From contig MU646714.1 of the NCBI GenBank assembly GCA_026770585.1, positions 337,948 through 348,214 of the forward strand: a DNA stretch of 10,267 nucleotides. The letters run 5' to 3'. How positions within the stretch are numbered: the first letter of the stretch is position 1; the number at the start of each line of letters is the position of its first letter. The notes under the pieces were generated by a model. The model was not told the DNA's origin and did no database searches. It saw only the letters and a program-made list of their open reading frames with translations. This DNA comes from Baffinella frigidus (lineage: Eukaryota > Cryptophyceae > Cryptomonadales > Baffinellaceae). The position numbers and the translations under genes were made by a program. Positions 6,601-10,048 of the stretch are shown piece after piece.

Positions 6601-9475
6601 AGGGACGTACTGAAGGGCTTCGAGTTCCGCCAGATCACCCCTGCGGACGTCTACGCTGCGAAAGAGGTGACCGTTTTCAATCCCATCTTTTGCGAAAGAG
6701 GTGACCGTTTTCAATCGCACGTTTTCAATCGCATCTTTTGCGAAAGAGGTGACCGTTTTCAATCCCATCTTTTGCGAAAGAGGTGACCGTTTTCAATCCC
6801 ACCTTTTCAATCGCATCTTGACCATTTCGGGGCAGTTTTTTTAATCGCCCCATGACCATTTCCGAACCCCCAAATCTTTGTTTTGGATCTCAAACCCTAA
6901 CCCTCACCCCTCACCCCAAACCCCAAACCCCAAACCCCAAACCCCAAACCCCAAACCCTAGACCCGAAACCCCAACCTTACACCCCAAACCCCAGACCCG
7001 AGGCAAGCGTTCAGTATGGGAGGCGGGCACGCCCTTAAACACTTCACCCTACATCCTACACCCCAACCCCCCTAAACCCTAAACCCTAAACGATTTAAAA
7101 TGCGTTTAGTACGGATAAATCCTCTCGATGAACGAAGTTCCCCGCACGGCAGGCGGTCAGCATGGGGGGCGGACACACTGCACCCTACTCCCTATACCCT
7201 AAACCTTACACCCTACACCTTACACCCTACACCCTACACCCTACACCCTACACCCTATACCCTAAACCTGACACCCTAGCCCCTAACCCCTAAACCGTAA
7301 GCCCTCTCGGCATGCAACACGATTGGCGCCGCGTGCGACACAATGGGCACCGCGTGTGGGTGACGGTGCAGGGTTCACGCGGAGCCCTCTAAGCACCAAT
7401 CCCGAGGCAGGCGTTCAGCCTGGGAGGCGGTGCGCATCATTTCCCTCCACGGCCCATCAGAGACGCCCTTGTGATAGCAAAAGGTTGGTTGAAATCAAAA
7501 CGCGCTTCCCACGAAACGCCTCAGCCCCCACCCCACACACGGTGGTGTGGGGAGTCACCAGCCGTGGGGTTCATAACGGGAGAGAACAGGCCCACGACTG
7601 TTGACTCCCCACACCACATGAACACACGGTGGGCTACGAGGGTTTCGGGACCCCTAGATTTAGCGGTAACGTGACCAAATTGGCATCAGAAAATCCTCAA
7701 AGTTAACTGCCCACAGGGTAAGTTGACGTTTGATGAAAGGTTGGTTATCCACTGTGTGGCCCCCGTGAAATCCCACGCATCGGCTCCAAGCATCCCTCTC
7801 GAACGAAGCCTCCATCTCCAACGCTAAACGTGCGAAATGGCTCCAAGTTTGGCGTTGGGCGCTAACGAAGTTCCCCGACGAAAGGAGATATGATGGGGAT
7901 TTGGCTAAAGTCAACCCCCATGCAAACTGTCAACTTTAGTCCCTCGCCCTACATCTGGTGTATGCTTCTCCCTGAGCGAAGTTCCCCGCACGGCAGGCGC
8001 TCAGCCTGGGGGGCGGGCACGCGGTGCCGTTTAGATGGACCTTCGCTGGGAGCAGGCATTTGACTTAAGGCTTTAGTTTTCAGGGGGAGTTGACTTTGGT
8101 GAAATGTGCTGGCTCAGAGTGCAATCGGCGCCTCGTGTAGTTTACGGTTCAGGGTTCACGCGGCGCCATCTAAACACCAATCCTGACGCAGGCGTTCAGC
8201 ATGGGGGGCGGGCACGCGGTGCCCATCATTTCGCTCGACGGCAACCCCATCGGCGACGGAAAGGTCAGAGCCGAAAAGTTGAAACCGTGGCAAAAGTTGA
8301 CGGTGCTGGTACTAAACCGTCATCATTATGGCAAACGTTGATGGTGTTGGTTCTCAACTGTCAACCTTTGCCACTGTTTCATATCCCTCGACGGCCGCCC
8401 CATTGGAGACGGAACGGTCACAGCCGAAATGTTGAAACCGTGGATTTTTTTACGGTGCTGGTACTAACCCGTCGGCGGTTGCGGCAAAGGTTGACGGTGT
8501 TTGTACTAGACTGTCCACGTTTGCCATTGTTTCACACAGTTCGATGGTCGCCCCATCGGCAATGGAAAGGTCATGCCGAGCTCCTTGACTTCCACGCAAG
8601 AGTGCAAGGCTGACCTGGAAAAACAAGTCAGTTCACACGGAATTTGTAACAACTTTCCGAAATTTCGATTTTTCTCTGGGGAGAATGTCAACTTATGAGA
8701 CTTTCAAAATAGTCAGATCTGACTATTTTTACTACACGGCACTCTGCCCTACAATCTTGGGTGGTTCATGCCAGAGAATTATGAAAATTGGGTGGGTTTG
8801 GCAGTGAAAATTACCACACAATTCCTGCATTGTTTCTATAAAGATCCTTCTGTGTACTGTTTTCCCACAAGCGGCGCTACCCATCCATAAACGGCGCCCC
8901 CCCCCCATGTAATCAGGTGGGCCCGATCCGCTACCGAGCGAGGACGGGACACGATTTTAAAAACTTGAACCTGAATCCTGAAGGAAATGGACTTTTAAAA
9001 TGAATAGCCAGGACCGGAATCTCGGTCCTGGCTGTCTTATATGTGCCGAGTTGGCTCGACAGCGGCTTCAAGGCGCTCGATGAACTACTCTACGACATTA
9101 CACAGCAATTGTGTAGCACTTTTCGCTGCCGAACACCACCTCATTTTTATTCCCGGGCAGGTGGTGCTCTACACAATTTTTATTTTATTTTCTCGAATGC
9201 TCTTCTGTTTAGTAATTTCGGCTGCCCTGCGCGGACATGCGCTTGTCCCACGAATTGGCCACTTTCGGGTTGGCCACTTTTGGAGAAACTCGTACTCGTG
9301 TACTCGTACCCCCCCCATAAACAGCGCGTCCCCACTAAATCATCAGGTGGGGCCTATCTTCAAGGAACTGGACGCGCTCCTCTGTGCGGACATGCGCGCA
9401 CCCTCCGAACACCTCGACCCGATTCCCTTCGCCTCCCTCCAGACCTCTGGGTCCTTCGATGCAGGTACGCCTTGA
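561..9475 (+). CDS. Class IV PLP-dependent aminotransferase (ADC lyase / D-amino-acid aminotransferase / BCAT-like), 9 exons, 5' end outside window
   Basis: Joining 561-640, 1473-1548, 2698-2761, 3716-3828, 4875-4934, 5813-5904, 6603-6666, 8192-8263 and 9347-9475 gives 750 bases, 249 residues and a TGA, with every junction GT-AG and in phase. The product aligns almost without gaps, from memory, to plant plastid fold-type IV PLP enzymes (Arabidopsis At5g57850 type). Landmarks are FWLSVGAGDFSISP (residues about 28-41), the PLP Schiff-base lysine in NLKSTNYL (about K87), the cofactor-binding glutamate in VAEGAIGNVA (about E120), the PPFDEILAGT loop (about 139-148), and the C-terminal IGDGK...GPIFKELDALL. 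The K-to-E spacing of 33 agrees with family values (about 32-34). Relatives make p-aminobenzoate from aminodeoxychorismate for folate, or transaminate D-amino acids; sequence alone does not decide which. The first 80 or so residues and any transit peptide must lie upstream of base 1. Family call strong; exact substrate unknown. Confidence 0.9.
785..855 (+). pseudogene. Second, nearly complete copy of exon 1
   Basis: It reads ERLRETVLHPIAAAGRPKDV then FVR, with donor GTGAG at 856. It is almost identical to 561-640 from ERLRE onward and ends in the same phase 2, so it could replace exon 1 in splicing to exon 2. Its 5' end has lost the EWDK part and a clear CAG acceptor; the sequence before it is GCCAACACCACG. 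It is either a recently decayed duplicate or an alternative exon using an unusual acceptor. A 31-base inverted-repeat arm starts only six bases after the donor. Confidence 0.6.
862..1009. mobile_element. Foldback element, MITE-like, intron 1
   Basis: Arms of 31 bases at 862-892 and 979-1009 are inverted copies, matching at about 28 positions; key core AAGATAACTGAA / TTCAGTTATCTT. The AT-rich spacer (893-978) has TTTATTTAATT and CTAATTAAATT. There is no coding capacity and no clear target-site duplication. Confidence 0.65.
1022..1156. repeat. Second foldback in intron 1
   Basis: CACAGTGGGCTTCG near 1023 faces CGAAGCCCACTCTGTGG near 1139-1155, with a nested CGACCAGATTTCTGGTCG hairpin at 1111-1128 and a TCTCGGT/ACCGAGA pair inside. 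The arms are unequal (small indels). It lies head to tail with the preceding foldback. The open frame across it (1004-1222) looks incidental. Confidence 0.55.
1181..1470 (+). repeat. Interstitial telomere-like array with a 12-G run
   Basis: A run of twelve G (1181-1192) and one TTAGGGTTT precede about 270 bases of CCCTAAA units with variants CCCTGAA, CCCCAAA, CACTAAA and CACTCAA. It ends directly at the exon 2 acceptor, so it forms the acceptor-proximal intron sequence (C/A-rich rather than a T-rich pyrimidine tract). It is too degenerate and internal to be a chromosome end. Confidence 0.85.
1473..1548 (+). CDS. Exon 2 (FWLSVGAGDFSISP segment)
   Basis: Acceptor CACCCAG ends at 1472, directly after the telomere-like array; donor GTGCGA starts at 1549. 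It completes the split Arg and encodes FWLSVGAGDFSISPKA, then YGTAFFVM. Plant homologues have the near-identical block YWLSAGPGDFLLSP followed by a conserved aromatic-Ala-Val strand; this is the segment that identified the gene. The exon ends in phase 0. Confidence 0.9.
1500..2006 (+). repeat. Triplicated 169-base unit carrying the 3' part of exon 2 and its donor
   Basis: Units start near 1500, 1670 and 1840 (the CGCC(G/T)AAAGC motif is at 1511, 1680, 1850). Each holds the ISPKA-x-YGTA-x-FV 3' part of exon 2, a donor position and about 115 bases of intron. Unit 1 is the real exon end with GTGCGA; unit 2 has GCGCGA (GT to GC); unit 3 keeps GTGCGA and reads FSISPKASYGTAVFVL. Units 2 and 3 lack the FWLSVGAG half and any acceptor in phase. 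Each also holds a TTTGTACCA ... TGGTACAAA-type palindrome. Confidence 0.85.
2041..2230 (+). repeat. AAACTCAA / CCCTAAA low-complexity DNA
   Basis: Degenerate AAACTCAATCCCCA-like units (2088-2165) grade into clean CCCTAAA heptamers (2185-2225), then a C run. No coding signal seen. Confidence 0.7.
2324..2452 (+). repeat. 129-base direct repeat, copy 1
   Basis: By eye identical to 2559-2687 (offset 235). It covers CCCGGAACCCGAACG, one acceptor-side repeat of exon 3 and the start of the next, so it is a very recent duplication spanning decoy acceptors. Confidence 0.85.
2461..2512 (+). pseudogene. Exon 3 acceptor edge fused to an exon 4 fragment
   Basis: After the acceptor-side repeat at 2441, the sequence does not continue as exon 3. 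It runs through GACGAGCTCGTCGA into ACTACCTCCTCAACGCTCAACG, the LNAQR-ending piece otherwise found in the truncated exon 4 copy near 3519-3540. This is a chimera of two exons that are about 1 kb apart, hinting at template switching rather than simple tandem slippage. Confidence 0.6.
2559..2687 (+). repeat. 129-base direct repeat, copy 2
   Basis: Second copy of 2324-2452. The first difference after it is T (2453) versus C (2688). It ends ten bases before the exon 3 acceptor. Confidence 0.85.
2698..2761 (+). CDS. Exon 3 (GVREFC strand)
   Basis: Acceptor CCCGCAG ends at 2697 and donor GTCCGTG starts at 2762. Begun in phase 0 it reads LSTSTASGKAKMKLDGVREF, then Cys plus one base; this base plus TG of exon 4 makes Val. 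GVREFCV-x-VPLK aligns without a gap to GVKVVTSSIPIK of plant relatives, which fixes the 3' end. The 5' end is less sure: three of the copies could also be spliced at an AG just before the GGCAAGG motif (CGCGAG at 2713-2718), but only the 2698 start is in phase with exon 2. Confidence 0.72.
2865..3226 (+). repeat. Donor-side fragments of exon 3
   Basis: 2872-2916 reads GKAEMKIEGVREFC with donor GTGCGT at 2917. Short tags GTTCTGCG|GTCCGTG lie near 2975-2983 and a shorter one near 3022-3034. 3132-3174 reads GKAKMKLEGVRE and is then interrupted by a doubled TTACGCTTCAGAGGTT, with an in-frame TAG, before TTCTGCG|GTCCGTG returns at 3220-3227. All are separated by TTAGGGTT/GGGGTTAGG DNA on this strand, the opposite orientation to most arrays here. 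Confidence 0.75.
3255..3440 (+). repeat. Telomere-like array with CCCCAAA stretch
   Basis: CCCTAAA, CCCTAAG and a homogeneous run of about seven CCCCAAA units (3361-3408) precede the acceptor of the truncated exon 4 copy. Confidence 0.85.
3461..3541 (+). pseudogene. Truncated upstream copy of exon 4, PLP lysine retained
   Basis: Acceptor GGTACAG ends at 3460; the frame reads AVPLKAAPLANLKSTNYLLN, then AQR. It enters in the same phase as exon 4 and keeps the lysine codon (3499-3501), but after LLNA it diverges and has no donor. If it were used the exon would be broken. After it, three 16-base units GCTTTACAAC(A)nn lie at 3625-3672. Confidence 0.85.
3625..3672 (+). repeat. 16-base tandem repeat, three units
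   Basis: Units begin GCTTTACAAC at 3625, 3641 and 3657 with variable last six bases. It lies between the truncated exon 4 copy and the real exon 4. Confidence 0.85.
3716..3828 (+). CDS. Exon 4 with the PLP-binding lysine
   Basis: Acceptor ACCGCAG ends at 3715 and donor GTTCTGATG starts at 3829. It encodes DVPLKPALLANLKSTNYLLN, then ALAAMQSEEKGGYLGIQ. In this family the lysine in x-K-S-x-N-Y-L forms the internal aldimine with PLP; its codon is at 3754-3756. The block matches plant PPEFATVKSVNYLPNVL, ending in YAGI. It enters in phase 2 and ends in phase 0. The donor (GTTCTG) is weak; a stronger CAG|GTAACC donor sits on a duplicate of the exon's 3' tip at 3977/3978. Confidence 0.93.
3839..3960 (-). 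repeat. GGGTTCA / GGGGTCA array, opposite orientation
   Basis: About 17 heptamers GGGTTCA, GGGGTCA, GGGTTGA and GGGTGCA follow the exon 4 donor by ten bases. They are G-rich on the + strand, whereas most arrays here are C-rich. It ends in the duplicated 3' tip of exon 4. Confidence 0.9.
3957..3977 (+). pseudogene. Duplicated 3' tip of exon 4 with a strong donor
   Basis: GGGTACTACCTCGGCATCCAG followed by GTAACC repeats the GYLGIQ end of exon 4, preserving phase 0. The donor is closer to consensus than the one at 3829. Reading on from 3829 through the array to here appears possible only as part of an intron-retention form; I infer it is a donor-side boundary duplicate. Confidence 0.7.
4101..4188 (+). 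repeat. Dispersed 88-base repeat, copy 1
   Basis: GTGACCAAATTG...CAGAAAATC...AAGTTGAC.TTTGAT..AAGGTT ... CCACTGTGTGG occurs here and at 7671-7759, in introns 4 and 7, with moderate divergence. No coding signal; possibly a remnant of a small transposable element. Confidence 0.7.
4294..4335 (+). pseudogene. Donor-side fragment of exon 4
   Basis: AAGGCGCTCGCGTGCATG... followed by GAGGAGCAGGGGGAC matches the ALAAMQSEEKGG part of exon 4 (3778-3815). It stops before the YLGIQ donor and runs into telomere-like DNA (4336-4452). Confidence 0.7.
4336..4452 (+). repeat. Telomere-like CCCTAAA array
   Basis: Mostly CCCTAAA with CCCGAAA and CCCAAAA variants, leading into the first exon 5 decoy. No coding signal. 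Confidence 0.85.
4456..4874 (+). repeat. Array of four decoy exon 5 edges with intercalated palindromes
   Basis: CTGGATGCGGCGGGGCGGG-like exon 5 starts occur at 4457, 4567, 4663, 4772 and, as the real exon, 4875 (spacings 110, 96, 109, 103). In the first four the similarity ends near GTGGCGG, replaced by TCTTTTTCGCTCCAAAGTTGAC. Between the starts lies AAGTTGAC..TTGTACCACA..GTCAACTTAACA, then AGTCCGTGAACCCG. CAG precedes copies 2, 3 and 5; copy 1 has CA and copy 4 has CGG, so some decoy acceptors are lost. The long minus-strand open frame here (4535-5104) is a by-product of the repeats. Confidence 0.85.
4875..4934 (+). CDS. Exon 5 with the cofactor-binding glutamate
   Basis: Acceptor CGAGCAG ends at 4874 and donor GTTACG starts at 4935. 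It is exactly 20 codons, phase 0 at both ends, reading LDAAGRVAEGAIGNVAIIDQ. Following GYLGIQ, it aligns without gaps to the plant segment that ends DGFIAEGPNMNVAFV. The Glu codon at 4899-4901 corresponds to the residue that contacts the PLP pyridine nitrogen. It matches the start of the class IV signature (E-x-[small]-x-x-N-hydrophobic). It is the last member of a five-fold array whose other members carry only the 5' half. Confidence 0.92.
4951..5242. mobile_element. Large foldback element in intron 5
   Basis: Left arm 4951-5070 and right arm 5139-5242 are inverted copies: AGAGCCAATGTGGTAGGACT pairs with AGTCCTACCACATTGGCTCT, continuing outward through GAAGAAGAGATA and inward through GGCCAAAGCGAACTTC. 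The left arm has an extra TTGGTAGGAC tandem. The spacer is short and AT-rich. It starts 16 bases after the exon 5 donor. No transposase: a non-autonomous, MITE-like or hairpin-forming element. Confidence 0.85.
5243..5330 (+). repeat. CTT-rich pyrimidine tract
   Basis: Continuous TTCTTCTTC with a C run (5282-5289). It directly follows the CTT-rich outer end of the foldback, so it may have expanded from it. Confidence 0.8.
5480..5549 (+). repeat. Tandem pair of about 34 bases
   Basis: CCCGGTA(G/C)AA(A)CCCCTG(T/C)C(T/C)GGATCAGT occurs twice back to back; GTTG(A/G)CTAATCC flanks the pair at 5462 and 5590. Nothing coding recognised in 5331-5620. Confidence 0.6.
5623..5700 (+). pseudogene. Degenerate upstream copy of exon 6
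   Basis: Reads GIFLTPRFDGILAGTTV before drifting out of similarity (CPRAASTSE). It keeps the 5' part of exon 6 but lacks a CAG acceptor (CCC before GGG) and the QLVD donor end. Intermediate sequence to 5812 contains no other match. Confidence 0.8.
5813..5904 (+). CDS. Exon 6 (PPFDEILAGT phosphate-loop region)
   Basis: Acceptor GCGGCAG ends at 5812 and donor GTTCCG starts at 5905. Thirty codons plus two bases read AGMFLTPPFDEILAGTSVRR, then AFDLGKQLVD. This fits the plant segment MPRFDNVLSGCTAKR...LAEQLV without gaps; ILAGTS lies where relatives bind the PLP phosphate. The phase-2 AG is completed by the G of exon 7 to Arg. Confidence 0.92.
6048..6257 (+). repeat. Telomere-like CCCTAAA array
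   Basis: About 30 heptamers, CCCTAAA with CCCCAAA, CCTCAAA and CCTTAAA variants. It lies between exon 6 and the truncated exon 7 copy; 5905-6047 shows nothing else recognised. Confidence 0.9.
6273..6327 (+). pseudogene. Truncated upstream copy of exon 7
   Basis: Acceptor GGTGCAG ends at 6272; the frame reads VLKGFEFCPITSADE, then GGYC and stop. It parts from exon 7 exactly after GCGGAC, where an inverted copy of the GTTGAC/TTGTACCA palindrome (6330-6379) begins. The donor is absent. Confidence 0.85.
6330..6379 (-). repeat. Inverted copy of the intron 4 palindrome element
   Basis: The reverse complement reads ...TTGACGGATCTGTACCACA, then ATCCCAGAACGTCAACTTAA, matching the spacer units of the exon 5 array at 4501-4552. 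It interrupts the exon 7 copy, which argues that the element is insertional. Confidence 0.75.
6410..6558. mobile_element. AT-rich foldback element, MITE-like
   Basis: Inverted arms of about 65 bases (6410-6474 and 6494-6558) begin GTACT.ATCTCCA and include GTATTA.TTAATTGCTTT and ACTACAC, around a 19-base loop. AT content is far above the surroundings. No clear target duplication or coding capacity. Confidence 0.85.
6603..6666 (+). CDS. Exon 7 (VLKGFEFRQITPADV)
   Basis: Acceptor GGTGCAG ends at 6602 and donor GTGACC starts at 6667. It has one base plus 21 codons: DVLKGFEFRQITPADVYAAKE, ending in phase 0. It matches the plant segment GILKTVKVMDVTVEDGKKAD. The 3' nine bases plus the donor recur three more times just downstream. 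A near copy at 6273 lacks the donor and the 3' end and runs into a stop, so this copy is taken as the functional exon. Confidence 0.9.
6658..6830 (+). repeat. Amplified exon 7 donor: GCGAAAGAG|GTGACC unit
   Basis: GCGAAAGAGGTGACCGTTTT plus CAATCCCATCTTTT occurs at 6658 (the real exon end), 6692, 6740 and 6774, unit 34 bases, with a 14-base partial extra in one unit. Each repeat recreates the last three codons of exon 7 and its donor. Partial CAATCGCATCTT units follow to about 6850. Confidence 0.92.
6893..7092 (+). repeat. CCCCAAA / CCCTAAA array interrupted by an exon 8 fragment
   Basis: CCCCAAA units dominate 6914-6958. A degenerate exon 8 start (7007-7035, GCGTTCAGTATGGGAGGCGGGC) lies inside; its acceptor CAG has become CAA. 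CCCTAAA resumes at 7072-7091. Confidence 0.85.
7153..7300 (+). repeat. Exon 8 fragment continuing into CCCTACA array
   Basis: GGCAG| then GCGGTCAGCATGGGGGGC (AVSMGGGH) breaks off into CCCTACA/CCTTACA heptamers (7186-7265), a variant not seen elsewhere in the window. The upstream 25 bases (GAACGAAGTTCCCCGCACGG) recur before the copy at 7997. Confidence 0.85.
7411..7470 (+). pseudogene. Exon 8 copy with internal deletions
   Basis: After CGAGGCAG, GCGTTCAGCCTGGGAGGCGG follows exon 8, loses several bases around GGCACGCG, then continues GCGCATCATTTCCCTC.ACGGC and CCCATCAGAGACG. The frame is shifted and the donor lost. The 90 bases before it (AGGGTTCACGCGG..CC.TCTAA..ACCAATCC) match those before the real exon 8. 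Confidence 0.8.
7530..7640. repeat. Inverted repeat GTGGTGTGGGGAGTCA
   Basis: GTGGTGTGGGGAGTCACC near 7542 faces GTTGACTCCCCACACCAC near 7600. The first arm also pairs locally with CCCCACACAC. No gene seen in 7471-7670. Confidence 0.7.
7671..7759 (+). repeat. Dispersed 88-base repeat, copy 2
   Basis: Partner of 4101-4188; see that entry. The rest of 7760-7990 shows only CGAAGTTCCCC motifs (7866, 7977) and GTCAAC pieces. Confidence 0.7.
7997..8022 (+). pseudogene. Short exon 8 acceptor-side fragment
   Basis: CACGGCAG| GCGCTCAGCCTGGGGGGC reads ALSLGGGHAVP, then leaves homology. The real exon 8 lies 170 bases further on. Confidence 0.8.
8192..8263 (+). CDS. Exon 8 (MGGG...IGDGK)
   Basis: Acceptor GACGCAG ends at 8191 and donor GTCAGAG starts at 8264. 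Twenty-four codons, phase 0 at both ends: AFSMGGGHAVPIISLDGNPI, then GDGK. It aligns to the plant segment MLIGSGIPIRPV...FIGEGK. It is the only one of five acceptor-bearing copies that stays homologous through to a donor. The preceding 100 or so bases resemble those before the copy at 7411, so intron DNA was duplicated with the exon edge. Confidence 0.9.
8264..8580 (+). repeat. Two donor-side copies of exon 8
   Basis: The SLDG.PIGDG.. end of exon 8 (motif at 8234) returns at 8387 and 8540, exactly 153 bases apart each time: SLDGRPIGDGT|GTCACAG and QFDGRPIGNGK|GTCATGC. Between them are paired GGCAAA.GTTGACGGTG ... GTCAACCTTTGCC palindromes and GCCGAAA.GTTGAAACCGTGG. The long open frame over this region is fortuitous. 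Confidence 0.88.
8706..8729. repeat. Perfect 24-base palindrome
   Basis: AAAATAGTCAGA and its complement TCTGACTATTTT meet at the AGATCT centre. It lies in otherwise featureless intron 8 DNA (8581-8880). Confidence 0.9.
8886..9250 (+). pseudogene. Fragments of exon 9 upstream of the real one
   Basis: At 8887-8945, CCATAAACGGCG..CCC...AATCAG| GTGGGCCCGATCC copies the intron edge and VGPI of exon 9 (compare 9315-9360). At 9062-9095 the frame reads SGFKALDELLYDI, like IFKELDALLCADM. At 9227-9245 TGCGCGGACATGCGC repeats the CADMR part. In between (9096-9220) is DNA with ATTGTGTAG/CTACACAAT and CACCACCT/AGGTGGTG inverted pieces, so an exon 9 copy may have been split by an insertion. Confidence 0.7.
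9347..9475 (+). CDS. Exon 9, terminal, with TGA stop
   Basis: Acceptor AATCATCAG ends at 9346. The frame reads VGPIFKELDALLCADMRAPS and then runs to SFDAGTP and TGA at 9473-9475. With GDGK of exon 8 it restores the conserved GK-x-GPI...LL...DMR C-terminus of plant homologues, which usually end shortly afterwards (about VPY); PIPF here is the likely equivalent, leaving about 16 extra residues. An alternative ending exists: GATGCAG|GTACGC at 9463/9464 is a good donor in phase 0, so the exon could instead splice onward before the stop. No clear poly(A) signal was recognised after it. Confidence 0.85.
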   Translation: MGPIFKELDALLCADMRAPSEHLDPIPFASLQTSGSFDAGTP

Positions 9476-9539
9476 CTCACCCCACCTGGGTTGATTGGAT
9501 ATAGATGCCTCGAGGTGTGTATCCCTCACGTGGCGAGGC

Positions 9540-9910
9540 AGTCAAATTGCACCGCCAAGAGGTCCTAGGCAGGTCCTAGGGCCCTACGGTAGGGTGTATG
9601 AGCCTACTCGCCACTTAAGGGATAGACGCCTCCAGGTGTGTGTAGACACCTACCTGTGTTTATCTCAGAAAACGAGTTCTAAAACTCGTTTTCTTAAGTC
9701 AATTCCCCTATAAATTTGTCAACTTATGCGGAGAGTAAAGAATAAGTTGACGAATTTGTAGAGGGATTGACTTAAGAAAACGAGTTTTAGAACTCGTTTT
9801 CTGAGATAAGTGTAGGGAAACAGGTAGGTGCTGTGTAGGTCGTCTCGCTCCGAGCAGTGCGCCAAGCACTGTCCTAGGGTCCTACGGTAGGGAGCCTGGG
9901 ACCACCCTAG
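9540..9910. mobile_element. Large foldback downstream of the stop codon
   Basis: Core arms 9661-9726 and 9743-9808 are 66 bases each and pair at about 62 positions, around a 16-base loop; the few differences are all transitions. Each arm has its own AAAACGAGT...ACTCGTTTT hairpin and ends GTCAACTTA. Looser pairing extends outward through ACCTACCTG / CAGGTAGGT to CCTACGGTAGGG near 9585 and 9884. No coding capacity. Confidence 0.88.
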
Positions 9911-9969
9911 GGGCGGGGCGAGTTGTTACTCGCGAGTCACCCCTGTGCCCCCGTATGCAGCCCCCAGTA

Positions 9970-10025
9970 CACCCTAACCCTAACCCCCGCGCGCCCCACG
10001 AGGCACCTGGGGTTCAGGGTTAGGG
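9970..10025 (+). repeat. Short telomere-like tracts
   Basis: ACCCTAACCCTAACCC (9971-9986) and GGTTCAGGGTTAGGG (10011-10025) face each other around GCGCGCCCC. They may mark the border to the next gene. Confidence 0.65.
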
Positions 10026-10048
10026 CACAAACCCGCCAGCCTCAACAC

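Noticed and set aside
6852-7082. Open frame rich in NPKPQTPNPKP
   Set aside because: Simple translation of CCCCAAA heptamers; no real protein expected. The same holds for frames at 77-259, 2241-2423 and 3655-3942 outside the exon parts.
8104-8613. A 169-codon open frame on the + strand
   Set aside because: It contains exon 8 in the correct frame but reads through its GT donor into 153-base repeats; the homologous protein continues with exon 9 instead.
9041-9504. Two overlapping open frames of about 150 codons
   Set aside because: They combine an exon 9 fragment, intron DNA and, in the wrong frame, the real exon 9; only the frame from 9347 matches the family.
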